DNA of 64,000 nt from Actinoplanes palleronii (GCF_016862315.1 NZ_BOMS01000017.1:27675-91674); one strand, 5' to 3'; counted from the stretch's first letter, positions 1-8,906 are shown. Numbers and translations are program-made. Notes: generated by a model not told the origin, from the letters alone.

Positions 1-156
1 GCGCGGACGTCCGCCGCCCCGCCGGCGCCGAACGCGGACCCCTGCCGTCCCTTCAATGCCGAGCGCGGACGTCCACCGCCCCGCCGGCGCCGAACGCGGA
101 CCCCAGCCGCCCCTTCAACACTGAGCGCGGACTTCCACCGCCCCGCTGGCATCGAC
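1..156. repeat. 62-bp tandem repeat, about 2.5 copies
   Basis: Copies begin at positions 1, 63 and 125, each with a variant of GCGCGGACGTCCACCGCCCC; the third fades after about 32 bases and the first may be cut by the window edge. The first two copies differ at only a few positions. The stretch from here to 385 shows no start with a ribosome site and no recognisable protein, so the first 385 bases look intergenic. Confidence 0.75.
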
Positions 157-385
157 CACCCACGCCGACCGCCGCAGCAACACCGAGCGACCGACCATCC
201 CGGCCCACAATCGACACACCCACCCACCTGCCCGAACACATCGGACACCACTCCGAAGCCGCAGGGCCCACCGAGATCAAAATGGGGGAGCGGCTCGGCT
301 GGCGCTGGGAGTCGTCATCCGGGCCGGGAAGCGGCCGTGAGCACCAGCCGGACGGCAACGCGACGGCGCCGTGCGGCCGGTCCGG

Positions 386-1105
386 TCAGTCGGTGCTGAT
401 GCGGGCGTGCTGGTGCATGTCGTGCCAGCCGTCCGCGTGGCGGGCCTCGCTGCGCTTGATCCCCTCGGCGAGGTATCCGGCCTGGACCGCGACCCGGCAC
501 GACGCCCCGTTCGCGGTCGAGTGGCTCAGCTCCAGCCGGTGCAGCCCCAGGACATCGAAGGCCCAGGTGGTCAGCGCCCCCAGTGCCCGCGGCGCGAACC
601 GCTGCCCGCGAAACCCCGGCAGTACCCAGTAGGAGATCGAAGCCAGCCCTTCCGCCAGATCAATCCGCCGCAACCCGACCTGCCCCACCACCGCACCGGC
701 ACCGGCCGGCTCACCGAGCGCCCCATCGCCACTGGCCGGCTCACCGAGCGCCTCACCGCCACCGGCCGGCTCACCGAGCGCTCCACCACCACCGGCCGGC
801 TCACCGAGCGCTCCACCACCACCGGCCCGCTCACCGAGCGGCCCGCCACAGTCCACGATGGCCCATCCGGCATCGGTCTTGTCATGCCAGCGCCGGGGCC
901 AGCCGAGGATCCAGGCGGTGGCCTCGTCCTCGCTCATGGTGCGGCAGTGCCACCGCTGAATCGCCGGATCGGCGAACCCGGCGACCACCGTGTCCCGGTC
1001 ACCCTCCTGCCACGGCCGCAGCAGCACACCCTCGCCCTTGATCTCCGGCTGCACCAGCCCGGACAAACTCCCAGCGGTCAGCGCAGGCGTGACAAGAGAC
1101 GGCAT
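386..1105 (-). CDS. GNAT family N-acetyltransferase (RimJ-like) with internal decapeptide repeats
   Basis: The 239-residue protein has the layout of RimJ/RimL-type acetyltransferases, which transfer acetyl from acetyl-CoA to an amine, often a protein N-terminus. It opens with IKGEGVLLRPWQEGD, and its acetyl-CoA loop is PGFRGQRFAPRALGALTTWA, followed by the late strand LHRLELSHSTANGASCRVA. Between strands 2 and 3 (about residues 86-135) sits an insert of five near-identical decapeptides of the type GALGEPAGGG, where relatives have a short turn. The ATG at 1105 has no clear ribosome site. The substrate cannot be told from sequence. No operon partner; it reads toward the left edge. Confidence 0.8.
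   Translation of the reverse strand: MPSLVTPALTAGSLSGLVQPEIKGEGVLLRPWQEGDRDTVVAGFADPAIQRWHCRTMSEDEATAWILGWPRRWHDKTDAGWAIVDCGGPLGERAGGGGALGEPAGGGGALGEPAGGGEALGEPASGDGALGEPAGAGAVVGQVGLRRIDLAEGLASISYWVLPGFRGQRFAPRALGALTTWAFDVLGLHRLELSHSTANGASCRVAVQAGYLAEGIKRSEARHADGWHDMHQHARISTD
701..850. repeat. 30-bp in-frame tandem repeat (five copies) inside the GNAT gene
   Basis: Five consecutive 30-bp units start at 701, 731, 761, 791 and 821. Each contains a form of ACCGGCCGGCTCACCGAGCG followed by ten more variable bases. Because 30 is a multiple of three, the repeat stays in frame and adds ten residues per copy on the minus strand. The first four units keep the 20-base core nearly unchanged, which suggests recent expansion. 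Confidence 0.9.
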
Positions 1106-1172
1106 CCCCCGACTCTAAAACGCCCGCGCCCCGCCACCGACGACCCAGGCCGCCGCGCGCCGCCAGGCGCCC

Positions 1173-1225
1173 GGCTGGCCCTCAGCGGTGTCTCCGACGG
1201 CCCGAGACACCCCTGGGGCCCAGCC
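1173..1225. repeat. Dispersed 53-bp palindromic element, copy A (degenerate)
   Basis: The left arm begins GGCTGGCCCTCAG and the right arm ends CACCCCTGGGGCCCAGCC, so the two can fold into an imperfect hairpin. Length and arm sequence match three other copies in this window (1369-1421, 17545-17597, 36334-36386). Copy A is the most diverged of the four. Confidence 0.7.
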
Positions 1226-1231
1226 GGAGTC

Positions 1232-1335
1232 CGTGGACGGCGTCGGGCATGCGTGGACGGCGTCGGACCATGCGTGGACGGCGTCGGGCCACGCGCGGGT
1301 GGCATCGGGTCGCGCGCGGGTGGCGTGTGGTGAGT
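1232..1335. repeat. About 21-bp tandem repeat, five degenerate copies
   Basis: Units start near 1232, 1252, 1273, 1294 and 1315; the first three share CGTGGACGGCGTCGG and the last two drift to CGCGGGTGGC. The repeat lies between two copies of the 53-bp palindrome. The whole 1106-1532 interval between the GNAT gene and sdhB holds these elements and no gene that I can support. Confidence 0.75.
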
Positions 1336-1368
1336 GGTGGGTTCAGGCCGCCGCGCGGTTGCGGGGTG

Positions 1369-1421
1369 GGCTGGGCCTCAGGGGTGCCTCCGCGATGCGG
1401 AGGCACCCCTGAGAGCCAGCC
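1369..1421. repeat. Dispersed 53-bp palindromic element, copy B
   Basis: Two 25-nt arms flank a 3-nt loop (GAT at 1394-1396); 23 of 25 positions pair. The core is CTCAGGGGTGCCTCCGC and its complement. It lies 112 bases beyond the sdhB stop, so it could also stop sdh transcripts, but the same element occurs elsewhere, including inside a gene. Confidence 0.85.
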
Positions 1422-1532
1422 GGGGTCTGGGGGCGCGTGGCGGTCCGGTGGGGCGCGGTGTCGCGGCGGCCTCACGGGCGGGACTCGGCTCGTAGCCTGC
1501 GGGCGGGACTCCCGTTTCGTACAAGAAAGGGG

Positions 1533-2501
1533 TTATGAGGGGTCGGGGTGGTGGTAGGTGACGCGTTCCGGAGGGAGGGGGAAGGTGATGTCCTCGCCGA
1601 ACGGGGACGGGCCGCCCTGGATCGGCGCGGAGAGTTCGGCGATGTCGAGGCGGCCGTCCGGGCCGAGGGCCGGGCTCTCCGGCAGGCGGCGGCCGGAGGG
1701 GGTCTCGGCGGTGGCCGGGGTGGCGCGCGGGACGGACTCGCCGGCGGCCTCGAGCTGGTCGCGGCGGAAGATCTTGCGGCCGAGGCGGACCAGGGGGTCG
1801 TAGCGGCGGTCGACGACGCGCTCCTTCATCGGGATGATGGCGTTGTCAGTGATCTTGATGTGTTCCGGGCAGACCTCGGTGCAGCACTTGGTGATGTTGC
1901 AGAAGCCGAGGCCCTGGCCCTGCTGGGCGTGCTGCTTGCGGTCGGTGCGGGCGTCCAGCGGGTGCATGTCCAGCTCGGCGGCGCGGATGAAGAAGCGCGG
2001 GCCGGCGAACGCCTCCTTGTTCTCCTCGTGGTCGCGGACCACATGGCAGGTGTTCTGGCAGAGGAAGCACTCGATGCACTTGCGGAACTCCTGGCTGCGT
2101 TCCACGTCGACCTGCTGCATCCGGTACTCACCGGGGGCGACGCCGGCCGGCGGCGCGAACGCCGGGGTCTCGCGGGCCTTCTCGTAGTTGAAGGAGACGT
2201 CGGTGACCAGGTCGCGGATCACCGGGAACGTCCGCAGCGGGGTGATCGTGACCGTCTCGTCCGCGGTGAACGTGGACATCCGGGTCATGCAGCCCAGCCG
2301 GGGCATGCCGTTGATCTCCATGGAACAGGAGCCGCACTTGCCGGCCTTGCAGTTCCACCGGCAGGCCAGGTCGGGTGTCTGGGTGGCCTGCAACCGGTGG
2401 ATCACGTCGAGGACCACCTCGCCCTCGTTGACCTCGACGTCGAAGTCCTCCAGGTCTCCGCCGGACGAGTCGCCCCGCCAGACGCGAAAGTGGCGTTTCA
2501 C
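1533..2501 (-). CDS. sdhB: Succinate dehydrogenase iron-sulfur subunit (Sdh1 type)
   Basis: This subunit carries electrons from the flavoprotein to the membrane anchor of complex II. The [2Fe-2S] ligands are in CRWNCKAGKCGSC (residues 47-59) plus a later Cys in RLGCMTR. The [4Fe-4S] and [3Fe-4S] ligands are in CIECFLCQNTCH and CNITKCCTEVCPEH. At 322 residues it is longer than mycobacterial Sdh1 homologues (about 250); the extra length is a Pro-rich C-terminal tail of about 70 residues. The GTG start overlaps the sdhA stop by 4 bases, so translation is probably coupled. The operon order, anchor then flavoprotein then Fe-S subunit, matches M. tuberculosis Rv0249c-Rv0247c. Confidence 0.95.
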   Translation of the reverse strand: MKRHFRVWRGDSSGGDLEDFDVEVNEGEVVLDVIHRLQATQTPDLACRWNCKAGKCGSCSMEINGMPRLGCMTRMSTFTADETVTITPLRTFPVIRDLVTDVSFNYEKARETPAFAPPAGVAPGEYRMQQVDVERSQEFRKCIECFLCQNTCHVVRDHEENKEAFAGPRFFIRAAELDMHPLDARTDRKQHAQQGQGLGFCNITKCCTEVCPEHIKITDNAIIPMKERVVDRRYDPLVRLGRKIFRRDQLEAAGESVPRATPATAETPSGRRLPESPALGPDGRLDIAELSAPIQGGPSPFGEDITFPLPPERVTYHHPDPS

Positions 2502-4384
2502 TCTTCCCCCAGCTCCTCGTCGGTCAGGTATTTCGCCAGCTCACTGCGCTCGAAGAGGTCGAACAGCTCGGGCCGCATGGCCGGAACCGGCTTGCGTTCC
2601 AGGTGCACCTGGCCGCCCTCGTCGAGCGAGCAGACCAGGTTGACCCGGCGCCACTGCGGGGACATCTTCGGGAAGTCCTCCCGGGTGTGCCCGCCGCGGG
2701 ACTCCTCCCGCTCCAGCGCGGCCTTCGCCGTGCACTCCGAGACGACGAGCATGTTGCGCAGGTCGAGGGCCAGGTGCCAGCCCGGGTTGTAGCGCCGGCC
2801 GCCGCCGACCGCGACGGTCGCCACCCGCAGCCGGATCTCGTGCAGGCGTTTCAGGGCGTCGCTGAGCTCGCCCTCCCGGCGGATGATGCCGACCAGGTCG
2901 CCCATCACCGCCTGCAGGTCCTGCTGCAACGTGTACGGGTTCTCCCCGTCGGCGCGGGCCAGCGGCGCGAGGGCCACCTCGGTCGCCGCGGCCACGTCCA
3001 CCCGGGACACCTTGGGGCGCGAGGGCAACGCGTCGAGATACGCCGCCGCGTGCTCCCCGGCTCGCTTGCCGAAGACCAGCAGGTCGGAGAGGGAGTTGCC
3101 GCCCAGCCGGTTGGAGCCGTGCATGCCGCCGGACACCTCACCGGCGGCGAACAGGCCCTGCACCGAGCCGAACGCGGCGCCGGAATCCGGGTCGACCTCG
3201 ACCCCGCCCATCACGTAGTGGCAGGTCGGGCCGACCTCCATCGGCTCCTTGGTGATGTCGACGTCGGCCAGCTCCTTGAACTGGTGGTGCATCGACGGGA
3301 GCCGCCGGATGATCTGCTCGGCCGGCAGCCGGGTGGAGATGTCCAGGAAGACGCCGCCGGCCGGGCTGCCCCGGCCCGCCTTGACCTCGCTGTTGATCGC
3401 CCGGGCCACCTCGTCGCGGGGCAGCAGCTCGGGCGGGCGGCGGTTGTCGTCCGGGTCGGTGTACCAGCGGTCGGCCTCCTCCTCGGTCTCCGCGTACTGC
3501 TTGCGGAAGACGTCGGGGACGTACTCGAACATGAAGCGTTTGCCCTCGGAGTTGCGCAGCACCCCGCCGTCGCCCCGGACCGACTCGGTGACCAGGATGC
3601 CCTTCACGCTCGGCGGCCAGACCATGCCGGTCGGGTGGAACTGCAGGAACTCCATGTTGATCAGCGTGGCGCCGGCGCGCAGGGCGAGCGCGTGGCCGTC
3701 GCCGGTGTACTCCCAGGAGTTCGAGGTGACCTTGTAGCTGCGGCCGACACCACCGGTGGCGAGCACCACCGCGGGCGCCTCGAAGAGCAGCAGGTCGCCG
3801 GACTCGCGGTCGTAGCCGAACGCGCCGGCCACCCGGTCGCCGTCGAGCATCAGCTCGGTGATCGTGGTCTCCTGGAACACCCGGATCCGCGCGTCGTAGC
3901 TGCCGGTCGCGGCGAAGTCCTCCTGCTGCAGCGAGACGATCTTCTGCTGCAGGGTGCGGATCAGCTCCAGGCCGGTCCGGTCGCCGACGTGGGCGAGCCG
4001 GGGGTACTCGTGGCCGCCGAAGTTGCGCTGGGAGATCTTGCCGTCTTTCGTCCGGTCGAAGAGCGCCCCGTACGTCTCCAGCTCCCAGATGCGTTCCGGT
4101 GCCTCCTTGGCGTGCAGCTCGGCCATCCGGAAGTTGTTCAGGAACTTGCCGCCGCGCATGGTGTCCCGGAAGTGCACCATCCAGTTGTCCCGGCTGTTCG
4201 CGTTGCCCATCGCGGCGGCCGCGCCGCCCTCGGCCATCACGGTGTGCGCCTTGCCGAACAGCGACTTGGAGATGATCGCGGTCTTCTTGCCGGCCAGCCG
4301 GGCCTCGATCGCGGCGCGCAGCCCGGCCCCGCCGGCTCCGATCACCACGACGTCGTACAGGTGGCGGGTGGGAGTTGTCGTCAT
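2498..4384 (-). CDS. sdhA: Succinate dehydrogenase flavoprotein subunit
   Basis: The protein (628 residues) oxidises succinate to fumarate using covalently bound FAD. The dinucleotide motif GAGGAG is at residues 16-21, and the FAD-linking histidine is probably H47 in GKAHTVMAEGG. The substrate-domain and C-terminal segments (HYVMGGVEV, GSNRLGGNSLSDLLVFG, SRGGHTREDFP) are typical. An open frame continues upstream through the anchor gene, but the ATG at 4384 precedes MTTTPTRHLYDVVVIGAGG, where homologues begin. The stop overlaps the sdhB start, and the gene lies 11 bases after sdhC. Confidence 0.96.
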   Translation of the reverse strand: MTTTPTRHLYDVVVIGAGGAGLRAAIEARLAGKKTAIISKSLFGKAHTVMAEGGAAAAMGNANSRDNWMVHFRDTMRGGKFLNNFRMAELHAKEAPERIWELETYGALFDRTKDGKISQRNFGGHEYPRLAHVGDRTGLELIRTLQQKIVSLQQEDFAATGSYDARIRVFQETTITELMLDGDRVAGAFGYDRESGDLLLFEAPAVVLATGGVGRSYKVTSNSWEYTGDGHALALRAGATLINMEFLQFHPTGMVWPPSVKGILVTESVRGDGGVLRNSEGKRFMFEYVPDVFRKQYAETEEEADRWYTDPDDNRRPPELLPRDEVARAINSEVKAGRGSPAGGVFLDISTRLPAEQIIRRLPSMHHQFKELADVDITKEPMEVGPTCHYVMGGVEVDPDSGAAFGSVQGLFAAGEVSGGMHGSNRLGGNSLSDLLVFGKRAGEHAAAYLDALPSRPKVSRVDVAAATEVALAPLARADGENPYTLQQDLQAVMGDLVGIIRREGELSDALKRLHEIRLRVATVAVGGGRRYNPGWHLALDLRNMLVVSECTAKAALEREESRGGHTREDFPKMSPQWRRVNLVCSLDEGGQVHLERKPVPAMRPELFDLFERSELAKYLTDEELGEE

Positions 4385-4395
4385 CGTCTCGTCCC

Positions 4396-5181
4396 CTAAC
4401 CGATGAGCCGCAGGTCGGAGATCCAGTCGGCGGAGAGCGCCATGATGTAGAAATCGGTCAGCGCGAGGGTGCCGAGGGTGACCCAGGCCAGCAGCATGTG
4501 CCGGGTGTTCAGCTTCGACACGAACGTCCAGAAGCGGTAACGCACCGGGTGTTTCGAGAAGTGCTTGAGCCGGCCGCCGGCGATGTGCCGGCAGGAGTGG
4601 CAGGACAGCGTGTACGCCCAGAGCATGATCACGTTGACCCAGAGGATCACGTTGCCGAGTCCGAGGCCGGTGGCCTGCGCGCGGATCGCGTCCCAGGTGT
4701 TGATCACCGAGATGATCGCGGCGGCGTAGAACGCGTACCGGTGTGCGTTCTGGAAGACCAGCGGGAACCGGGTCTCGCCGGAGTACTTCTCGTGCCGGTC
4801 GGGCACCGCGCAGGCCGGCGGCGACAGCCAGAACGCCCGGTAGTAGGCCTTCCGGTAGTAGTAGCACGTCAGCCGGAAGAGCAGCAGGAACGGCAGGGTG
4901 AGCGACGCCTCCGGGATGAGCCAGAAATTCGGCAGGGGAGTGCCGAACTCGGCGGCGTCGCCGCAACGGTCGGTGAGACAGGGCGAGTAGAACGGCGTCA
5001 GGTAGTGGTAGGCCTCCACGTAGAACCACTTGTGCATGAAGACCCGGACCGTCGCATACGTCACCCAGGCGGTCAGCCCGAGAAACGTGATCAGTGGCGC
5101 CAGCCACCACCGATCGGTCCTGAGTGTCCGTGCCGTGATCGCCGCGCGTGCCCGCACGCCCGGCCTCGTTGCCGTCGTCAT
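4396..5181 (-). CDS. sdhC: Succinate dehydrogenase membrane anchor subunit (Sdh1-type, large)
   Basis: The 261-residue membrane protein anchors the sdhAB pair and delivers electrons to the quinone, menaquinone in these bacteria. About five hydrophobic segments are visible, at roughly residues 27-46, 93-107, 148-163, 176-193 and 228-248. Single large anchors of this kind mark Sdh1-type enzymes. A striking CHSCRH motif at 194-199 ends the fourth segment, and there are further Cys at 68, 73, 106 and 124. The start at 5181 is preferred to a GTG at 5235 because AGGGGG lies just upstream of this ATG. It is the first gene of the operon. Confidence 0.9.
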   Translation of the reverse strand: MTTATRPGVRARAAITARTLRTDRWWLAPLITFLGLTAWVTYATVRVFMHKWFYVEAYHYLTPFYSPCLTDRCGDAAEFGTPLPNFWLIPEASLTLPFLLLFRLTCYYYRKAYYRAFWLSPPACAVPDRHEKYSGETRFPLVFQNAHRYAFYAAAIISVINTWDAIRAQATGLGLGNVILWVNVIMLWAYTLSCHSCRHIAGGRLKHFSKHPVRYRFWTFVSKLNTRHMLLAWVTLGTLALTDFYIMALSADWISDLRLIG

Positions 5182-5310
5182 GCATCCCCCTGCCGGTGCC
5201 GCGTCAGGTGCGCGGGGCCGACCGGTAGCGGACACAGTGGTGCCCCGCGCTCAGCCGTCCTCGCGCGACGGTGATGTGTGGCACACGTTACGCCGACGGT
5301 CCGACAGATT

Positions 5311-5358
5311 GCGGGCCGGGGATGCCATGTGGTTCACAAAAGCATCATCCCGGCCCGC
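5311..5358. terminator. Large hairpin between tldE and the sdh operon
   Basis: GCGGGCCGGGGATGC (5311-5325) can pair with GCATCATCCCGGCCCGC (5342-5358), with one small bulge region and a 16-base loop. It lies just past the tldE stop on the minus strand and upstream of sdhC. It has no U-run, as is common in actinobacterial terminators. A regulatory role in the sdh leader is an alternative. Confidence 0.5.
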
Positions 5359-5386
5359 AGTGACGATCGCCGATACGCTAATAGAT

Positions 5387-6820
5387 CTATCCGGAAGCGT
5401 TCCCGGTGATGTTCCAGGACGCCAGGTGCAGGGCCGGCGCGGCGTACCGTCCGCGGCTCCACGAGTCGGGCAGCAGCACCGACTCGGCGCCGATCCCGAG
5501 CACCCGGCCCGGGCTGAGCGCCTGCGGGTACGACTGGGTGAACCGCAGGTTGCTCACCGGCCGGACGATCTCCCCGTCCTCCACCAGCCACACCCCGTTG
5601 CGGGTCAGGCCGGTCACCACGAGCGTCTTCGGGTCCAGCACCCGGGTGTACCAGAGGTCGGTGACCAGCAGCCCCCGGCGCATCCGGGCGACCAGCGGGC
5701 GCGCCGACTCGGCGATCACCGGCGACCCGGCCGCGCCACCCGGCGACGACACCGGGCCCGCCTCCAGCCGCAGGTGCGACGCGAACGGCCCCCACGACCG
5801 GGACGTCGACGACCCGTGCCCGGTCGACTCGGCGCCGGTCTCGGCCGCGGACGTCCGGTCGTGTGTCACCGCCCGGGTGACCCCCTCACGGACCAGCACC
5901 AGCGAGCGCGCCGGAGTGCCCTCGTCGTCGAACGGCAGGCCGGGCGCCGGCTCGCCCCGGCTGCCCAGCGGGTCGTCGACGATGGTGATCGACGGGTCGA
6001 ACTGCTCCGCGCCGAGCTCGGCGAACGACTGCTTCTGCGCCCACGACTTGCCGTTGAAGCCGAACACCGCGAAGTTCTGCAGCAGGTCGGCGACCGCGGT
6101 CGGCTCGAGCACCACCTCGTAGTGCCCCGGTGGCAGCTCGGCGGGCTCGGCCGCGGCCCGCGCCTTGACCGCCGCGCGGGCGCCCAGCACCGCGCCGTCC
6201 AGCTCGGCGAGCCGGGAGGTGGCCAGCCGCGCCACGCCGTCCGCGCCGCCGGTGCGGGCGATGCCGTCCATCGCGGCCTCCGCGGTCCGGCCCTCGACGG
6301 CCTGGCCCGCGGTGTTCGCGAAGGCGGCCGAGACGTACCCGGTCCGGCAGTACCCGGCCGTCTCCAGGCCCTCGGCCGCGTCGACGAACGCGCGGACCCG
6401 CTCGGCCCGCTCGCCCGGTGTGGCCCGGGCGGTCGCCTCGTCGAAGCCGAACTCCAGCCCGGAACGCTCGCCGGAGCCCGGGTGACCGGCCGAGATGTGC
6501 AGCGCCGCGGGCCGGGTGAGGCCGGCCCAGGACGGGTCGGGCGGGGTGACCCGGGCCGCCGCGATGGTCCGCTCGACCAGCGAGCGCAGCCCGTCCGCTC
6601 CGGTCAGGGTGCTCGAGCCGCTCGCGGTCCGCCCGTCCAGGTGCAACCGCAGGCGTACGCCGGTGGTGGCCTCGGCCATGTTCTGGTGGATCGCCGAGTT
6701 GGCGAACCGGGTCAGCGCCAGCGCGTCGTGCCGGACCGTCACCTCGGCCTCGGCGGACCGGCCGGCCAGCTCGCGGACCAGCTCGATCATCTTCGCCGCG
6801 ATCTGCAACTCGGCGCTCAT
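5387..6820 (-). CDS. tldE: TldE/PmbA-family metalloprotease-like subunit
   Basis: TldD and TldE form a heteromeric cytosolic protease; TldD carries the zinc site and TldE is the non-catalytic partner. This 477-residue protein has the family fold markers (RFANSAIHQNM near the N-terminus, GLPFDDEGTPAR, VTGLTRNGVWLVEDGEIVRP near the C-terminus) and no HExxxH. Its ATG overlaps the tldD stop by 4 bases (ATGA), so the two are co-translated. In other bacteria the pair matures small peptides such as microcin B17; no candidate substrate peptide is seen nearby. Confidence 0.88.
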   Translation of the reverse strand: MSAELQIAAKMIELVRELAGRSAEAEVTVRHDALALTRFANSAIHQNMAEATTGVRLRLHLDGRTASGSSTLTGADGLRSLVERTIAAARVTPPDPSWAGLTRPAALHISAGHPGSGERSGLEFGFDEATARATPGERAERVRAFVDAAEGLETAGYCRTGYVSAAFANTAGQAVEGRTAEAAMDGIARTGGADGVARLATSRLAELDGAVLGARAAVKARAAAEPAELPPGHYEVVLEPTAVADLLQNFAVFGFNGKSWAQKQSFAELGAEQFDPSITIVDDPLGSRGEPAPGLPFDDEGTPARSLVLVREGVTRAVTHDRTSAAETGAESTGHGSSTSRSWGPFASHLRLEAGPVSSPGGAAGSPVIAESARPLVARMRRGLLVTDLWYTRVLDPKTLVVTGLTRNGVWLVEDGEIVRPVSNLRFTQSYPQALSPGRVLGIGAESVLLPDSWSRGRYAAPALHLASWNITGNASG

Positions 6821-8244
6821 CCCTGGACCCCTACCCGGACGTTGGTGAACCGGGCCGGCGCGGCCGGATGCCCGGTGTGCCCGACCTGGCCGGGCTGGCC
6901 CTTCCCGCAGTTCGGCGTGCCCCAGGCGATCGTCTCGGAGGAGAGCATGTCCATCGACGCCCAGAACTTCGGGCCGATCCCGGTGTAGGTCGGGTTGCGC
7001 AGCATCCGGCCCCGCTTCCCGTTCTTGACCTCGTACCCGATCTCGCAGCCGAACTGGAAGTTCAGCCGCCGGTCGTCGATCGACCAGGACCGGTTGACGT
7101 CCATGAACACCCCGTCGTCGGTGGCCGCGATGATCTCGTCGAGGGTGTGCGGGCCGGGCTCCAGCCCGACGTTCGTCATCCGTACCATCGGCAGCCGGGA
7201 CCAGCCGTCGGAGCGCACGCTGCCGGCGTAGTCCAGCCCGGCGACCGCTGCCGAGTCCCGCCCGGCCAGCACGCCGACCCAGATGCCGTCCTTGACCGCG
7301 TGCCGCTTGACCGCCGGGGTGCCCTCGTCGTCGAACCCGAAGCTGCCCAGCGCGCCCGGGAAGGTCGGGTCGATCGTGATGTTCATCAGGTCCGAGCCGT
7401 ACCGCAGGGCGCCGAGCTTGCTCAGGTCGAGCCAGCTGGTGCCGGCGAACGCGGCCTCCCAGCCGAGGATCCGGTCCAGCTCGATGGCGTGCCCGACCGA
7501 CTCGTGGATCTGCAGGGCGAGCTGCGAGCCGCCGAGGATCAGCGAGGTCTCGCCGGCCGGGCAGAGCGGCGCGGTGAGCAGCGCCCGCGCCTGTTCAGCC
7601 ATCTGCGCCGCGTTGCCGACCAGGTCGAGCTCGTCGACCAGCTCCCAGCCGCGGGTGCCGTACTGCCCGGGCAGTGAGCGGCGCTGGACCTCGCCCTCGC
7701 CGATCGCGGTGGCGGTCACCCCGCCGCCGCACTCCCGGATGTGCTGGTCGATGCGGTGGCCCTCGCTGGAGACGAACCACTTGTGGGTGTCCCAGACCGC
7801 GTAGTGCGCCTGTGCCAGGTCGGCGCCCGCCTCCTTGGCCACCGTGGTCGCCCGGACCAGCAGGTCACCCTTGTCGGAGAGCGGCACCGACAGCGGGTCG
7901 ACCTTGCAGTCGCTGGCCCAGCTCGCCACCACCGGCGCGGACGGCACCAGCTCGACCGGGGGACCGGCCACCTGGGCGCTGGCCGCGGCGATCTGCGCGG
8001 CGCGGCGCCCGGCCGCGCGCGCGGAGGGTTCGGACAGATCCGGGACGGCGTAGAAGCCCCAACTCGAACCGACCAGGGCGCGCACGCCCAGGCCGGCACT
8101 CTCGTCGGAGCCGAGATCCTCGACGGCGCCGTTGCGTGCCGTCATCGACTCGGTGCGGCAGACCATGACGCGGGCGTCCGCATAGCGGGCCCCGGCGTCG
8201 AGCGCGGCCTGCACCGCCGCGCCCGCCTCATCGAAGTGGCTCAT
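6817..8244 (-). CDS. tldD: TldD-family metalloprotease
   Basis: This is the catalytic partner of TldE. The zinc motif HESVGHAIE fits the family HExxxH pattern, with downstream GSFGFDDEGTPAVKRHAVKDG and the C-terminal GTPNCGKGQPGQVG, both usual in TldD. Length is 475 residues from the ATG at 8244, close to the family norm. A TTG 30 bases upstream would add ten residues, but MSHFDEAG is the more natural start. It is the first gene of a two-gene operon. Confidence 0.9.
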   Translation of the reverse strand: MSHFDEAGAAVQAALDAGARYADARVMVCRTESMTARNGAVEDLGSDESAGLGVRALVGSSWGFYAVPDLSEPSARAAGRRAAQIAAASAQVAGPPVELVPSAPVVASWASDCKVDPLSVPLSDKGDLLVRATTVAKEAGADLAQAHYAVWDTHKWFVSSEGHRIDQHIRECGGGVTATAIGEGEVQRRSLPGQYGTRGWELVDELDLVGNAAQMAEQARALLTAPLCPAGETSLILGGSQLALQIHESVGHAIELDRILGWEAAFAGTSWLDLSKLGALRYGSDLMNITIDPTFPGALGSFGFDDEGTPAVKRHAVKDGIWVGVLAGRDSAAVAGLDYAGSVRSDGWSRLPMVRMTNVGLEPGPHTLDEIIAATDDGVFMDVNRSWSIDDRRLNFQFGCEIGYEVKNGKRGRMLRNPTYTGIGPKFWASMDMLSSETIAWGTPNCGKGQPGQVGHTGHPAAPARFTNVRVGVQG

Positions 8245-8286
8245 GCTCCTGACCCTAGGCGGACCGGGCGACAATTTTCATCCGCC

Positions 8287-8841
8287 TCACCCAGGCGGCA
8301 GCAACTCCGCCGGGTCGATCGTCACGGCCACCGGGTCGGTCAGCCGCAGCAACTCGCCGGGTTCGGCGCTCGCGTACTCGGTGTACCGGCCGCCGGTGAG
8401 AGTGTGCAGCCACAGCGTGCCGGTGTCCGGTTCGGCCAGCAGGTACCAGGGGATGCCGGCCGCCGCGTAGTAGTGGGCCTTGAGGACCCGGTCGATCGTG
8501 GCGCTCGCCGGTGAGAGGACCTCGCCGACCAGGCGCACCGCCGCCGAGTCGACGACGAGCTCGCCGAAGTCGAGCCCGGTCGTGACGACCAGGTCGGGGA
8601 CGGTGATGCGACCGGGCCGGAGCCGGACGTTGACCGCGCCGAGCACGTGGTGACCGGCCTGCCCCGCACCGCGGTGCAGCGCGAGTTTCAGCTCGCCGGT
8701 CACGTGCTGGTGCAGGACGCCGGGCGCCACTGTCACGTGCAGGCCGCCGTCGAAGAGCTCGACGCGCTCGGGCGTCTCGCCGAGGGCCAGGAACTCGGAC
8801 TCGGTCAGGGGACGGGCGGCGGGGAAGAGGGCGGATGTCAT
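8287..8841 (-). CDS. Uma2 family (DUF820) PD-(D/E)XK nuclease-like protein
   Basis: This 184-residue protein belongs to the Uma2/DUF820 family, whose members have a restriction-endonuclease-like fold and mostly unknown function. Visible markers are LTESEFLALGETPERVELFDG at the start (E in the family motif), VPDLVVTT (the catalytic-type Asp), and LVGEVLSPASATIDRVLKAHYYAAAGIPWYL (glutamate followed by the lysine helix). GGAGG lies 4 bases before the ATG. It stands alone between tldD and the S9-like gene. These genes are abundant and often multicopy in actinomycetes. Confidence 0.82.
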   Translation of the reverse strand: MTSALFPAARPLTESEFLALGETPERVELFDGGLHVTVAPGVLHQHVTGELKLALHRGAGQAGHHVLGAVNVRLRPGRITVPDLVVTTGLDFGELVVDSAAVRLVGEVLSPASATIDRVLKAHYYAAAGIPWYLLAEPDTGTLWLHTLTGGRYTEYASAEPGELLRLTDPVAVTIDPAELLPPG

Positions 8842-8906
8842 GGCACCTCCGGGCAGTCGGAAGCCGGCTCACCCGCATTCTAGTCCCGTGACAGCCTGTC
8901 CGGTGA

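Noticed and set aside
5268..5336. CRP-type operators (GTGTGGCACAC and TGTGGTTCACA) upstream of the sdh operon
   Set aside because: Both are imperfect palindromes with the wrong spacing for the TGTGA-N6-TCACA class; the second lies in the loop of a hairpin. Not strong enough to list.
8245..8274. TTG start 30 bases upstream of tldD
   Set aside because: The ATG at 8244 gives the N-terminus expected for TldD, and the TTG has no ribosome site.
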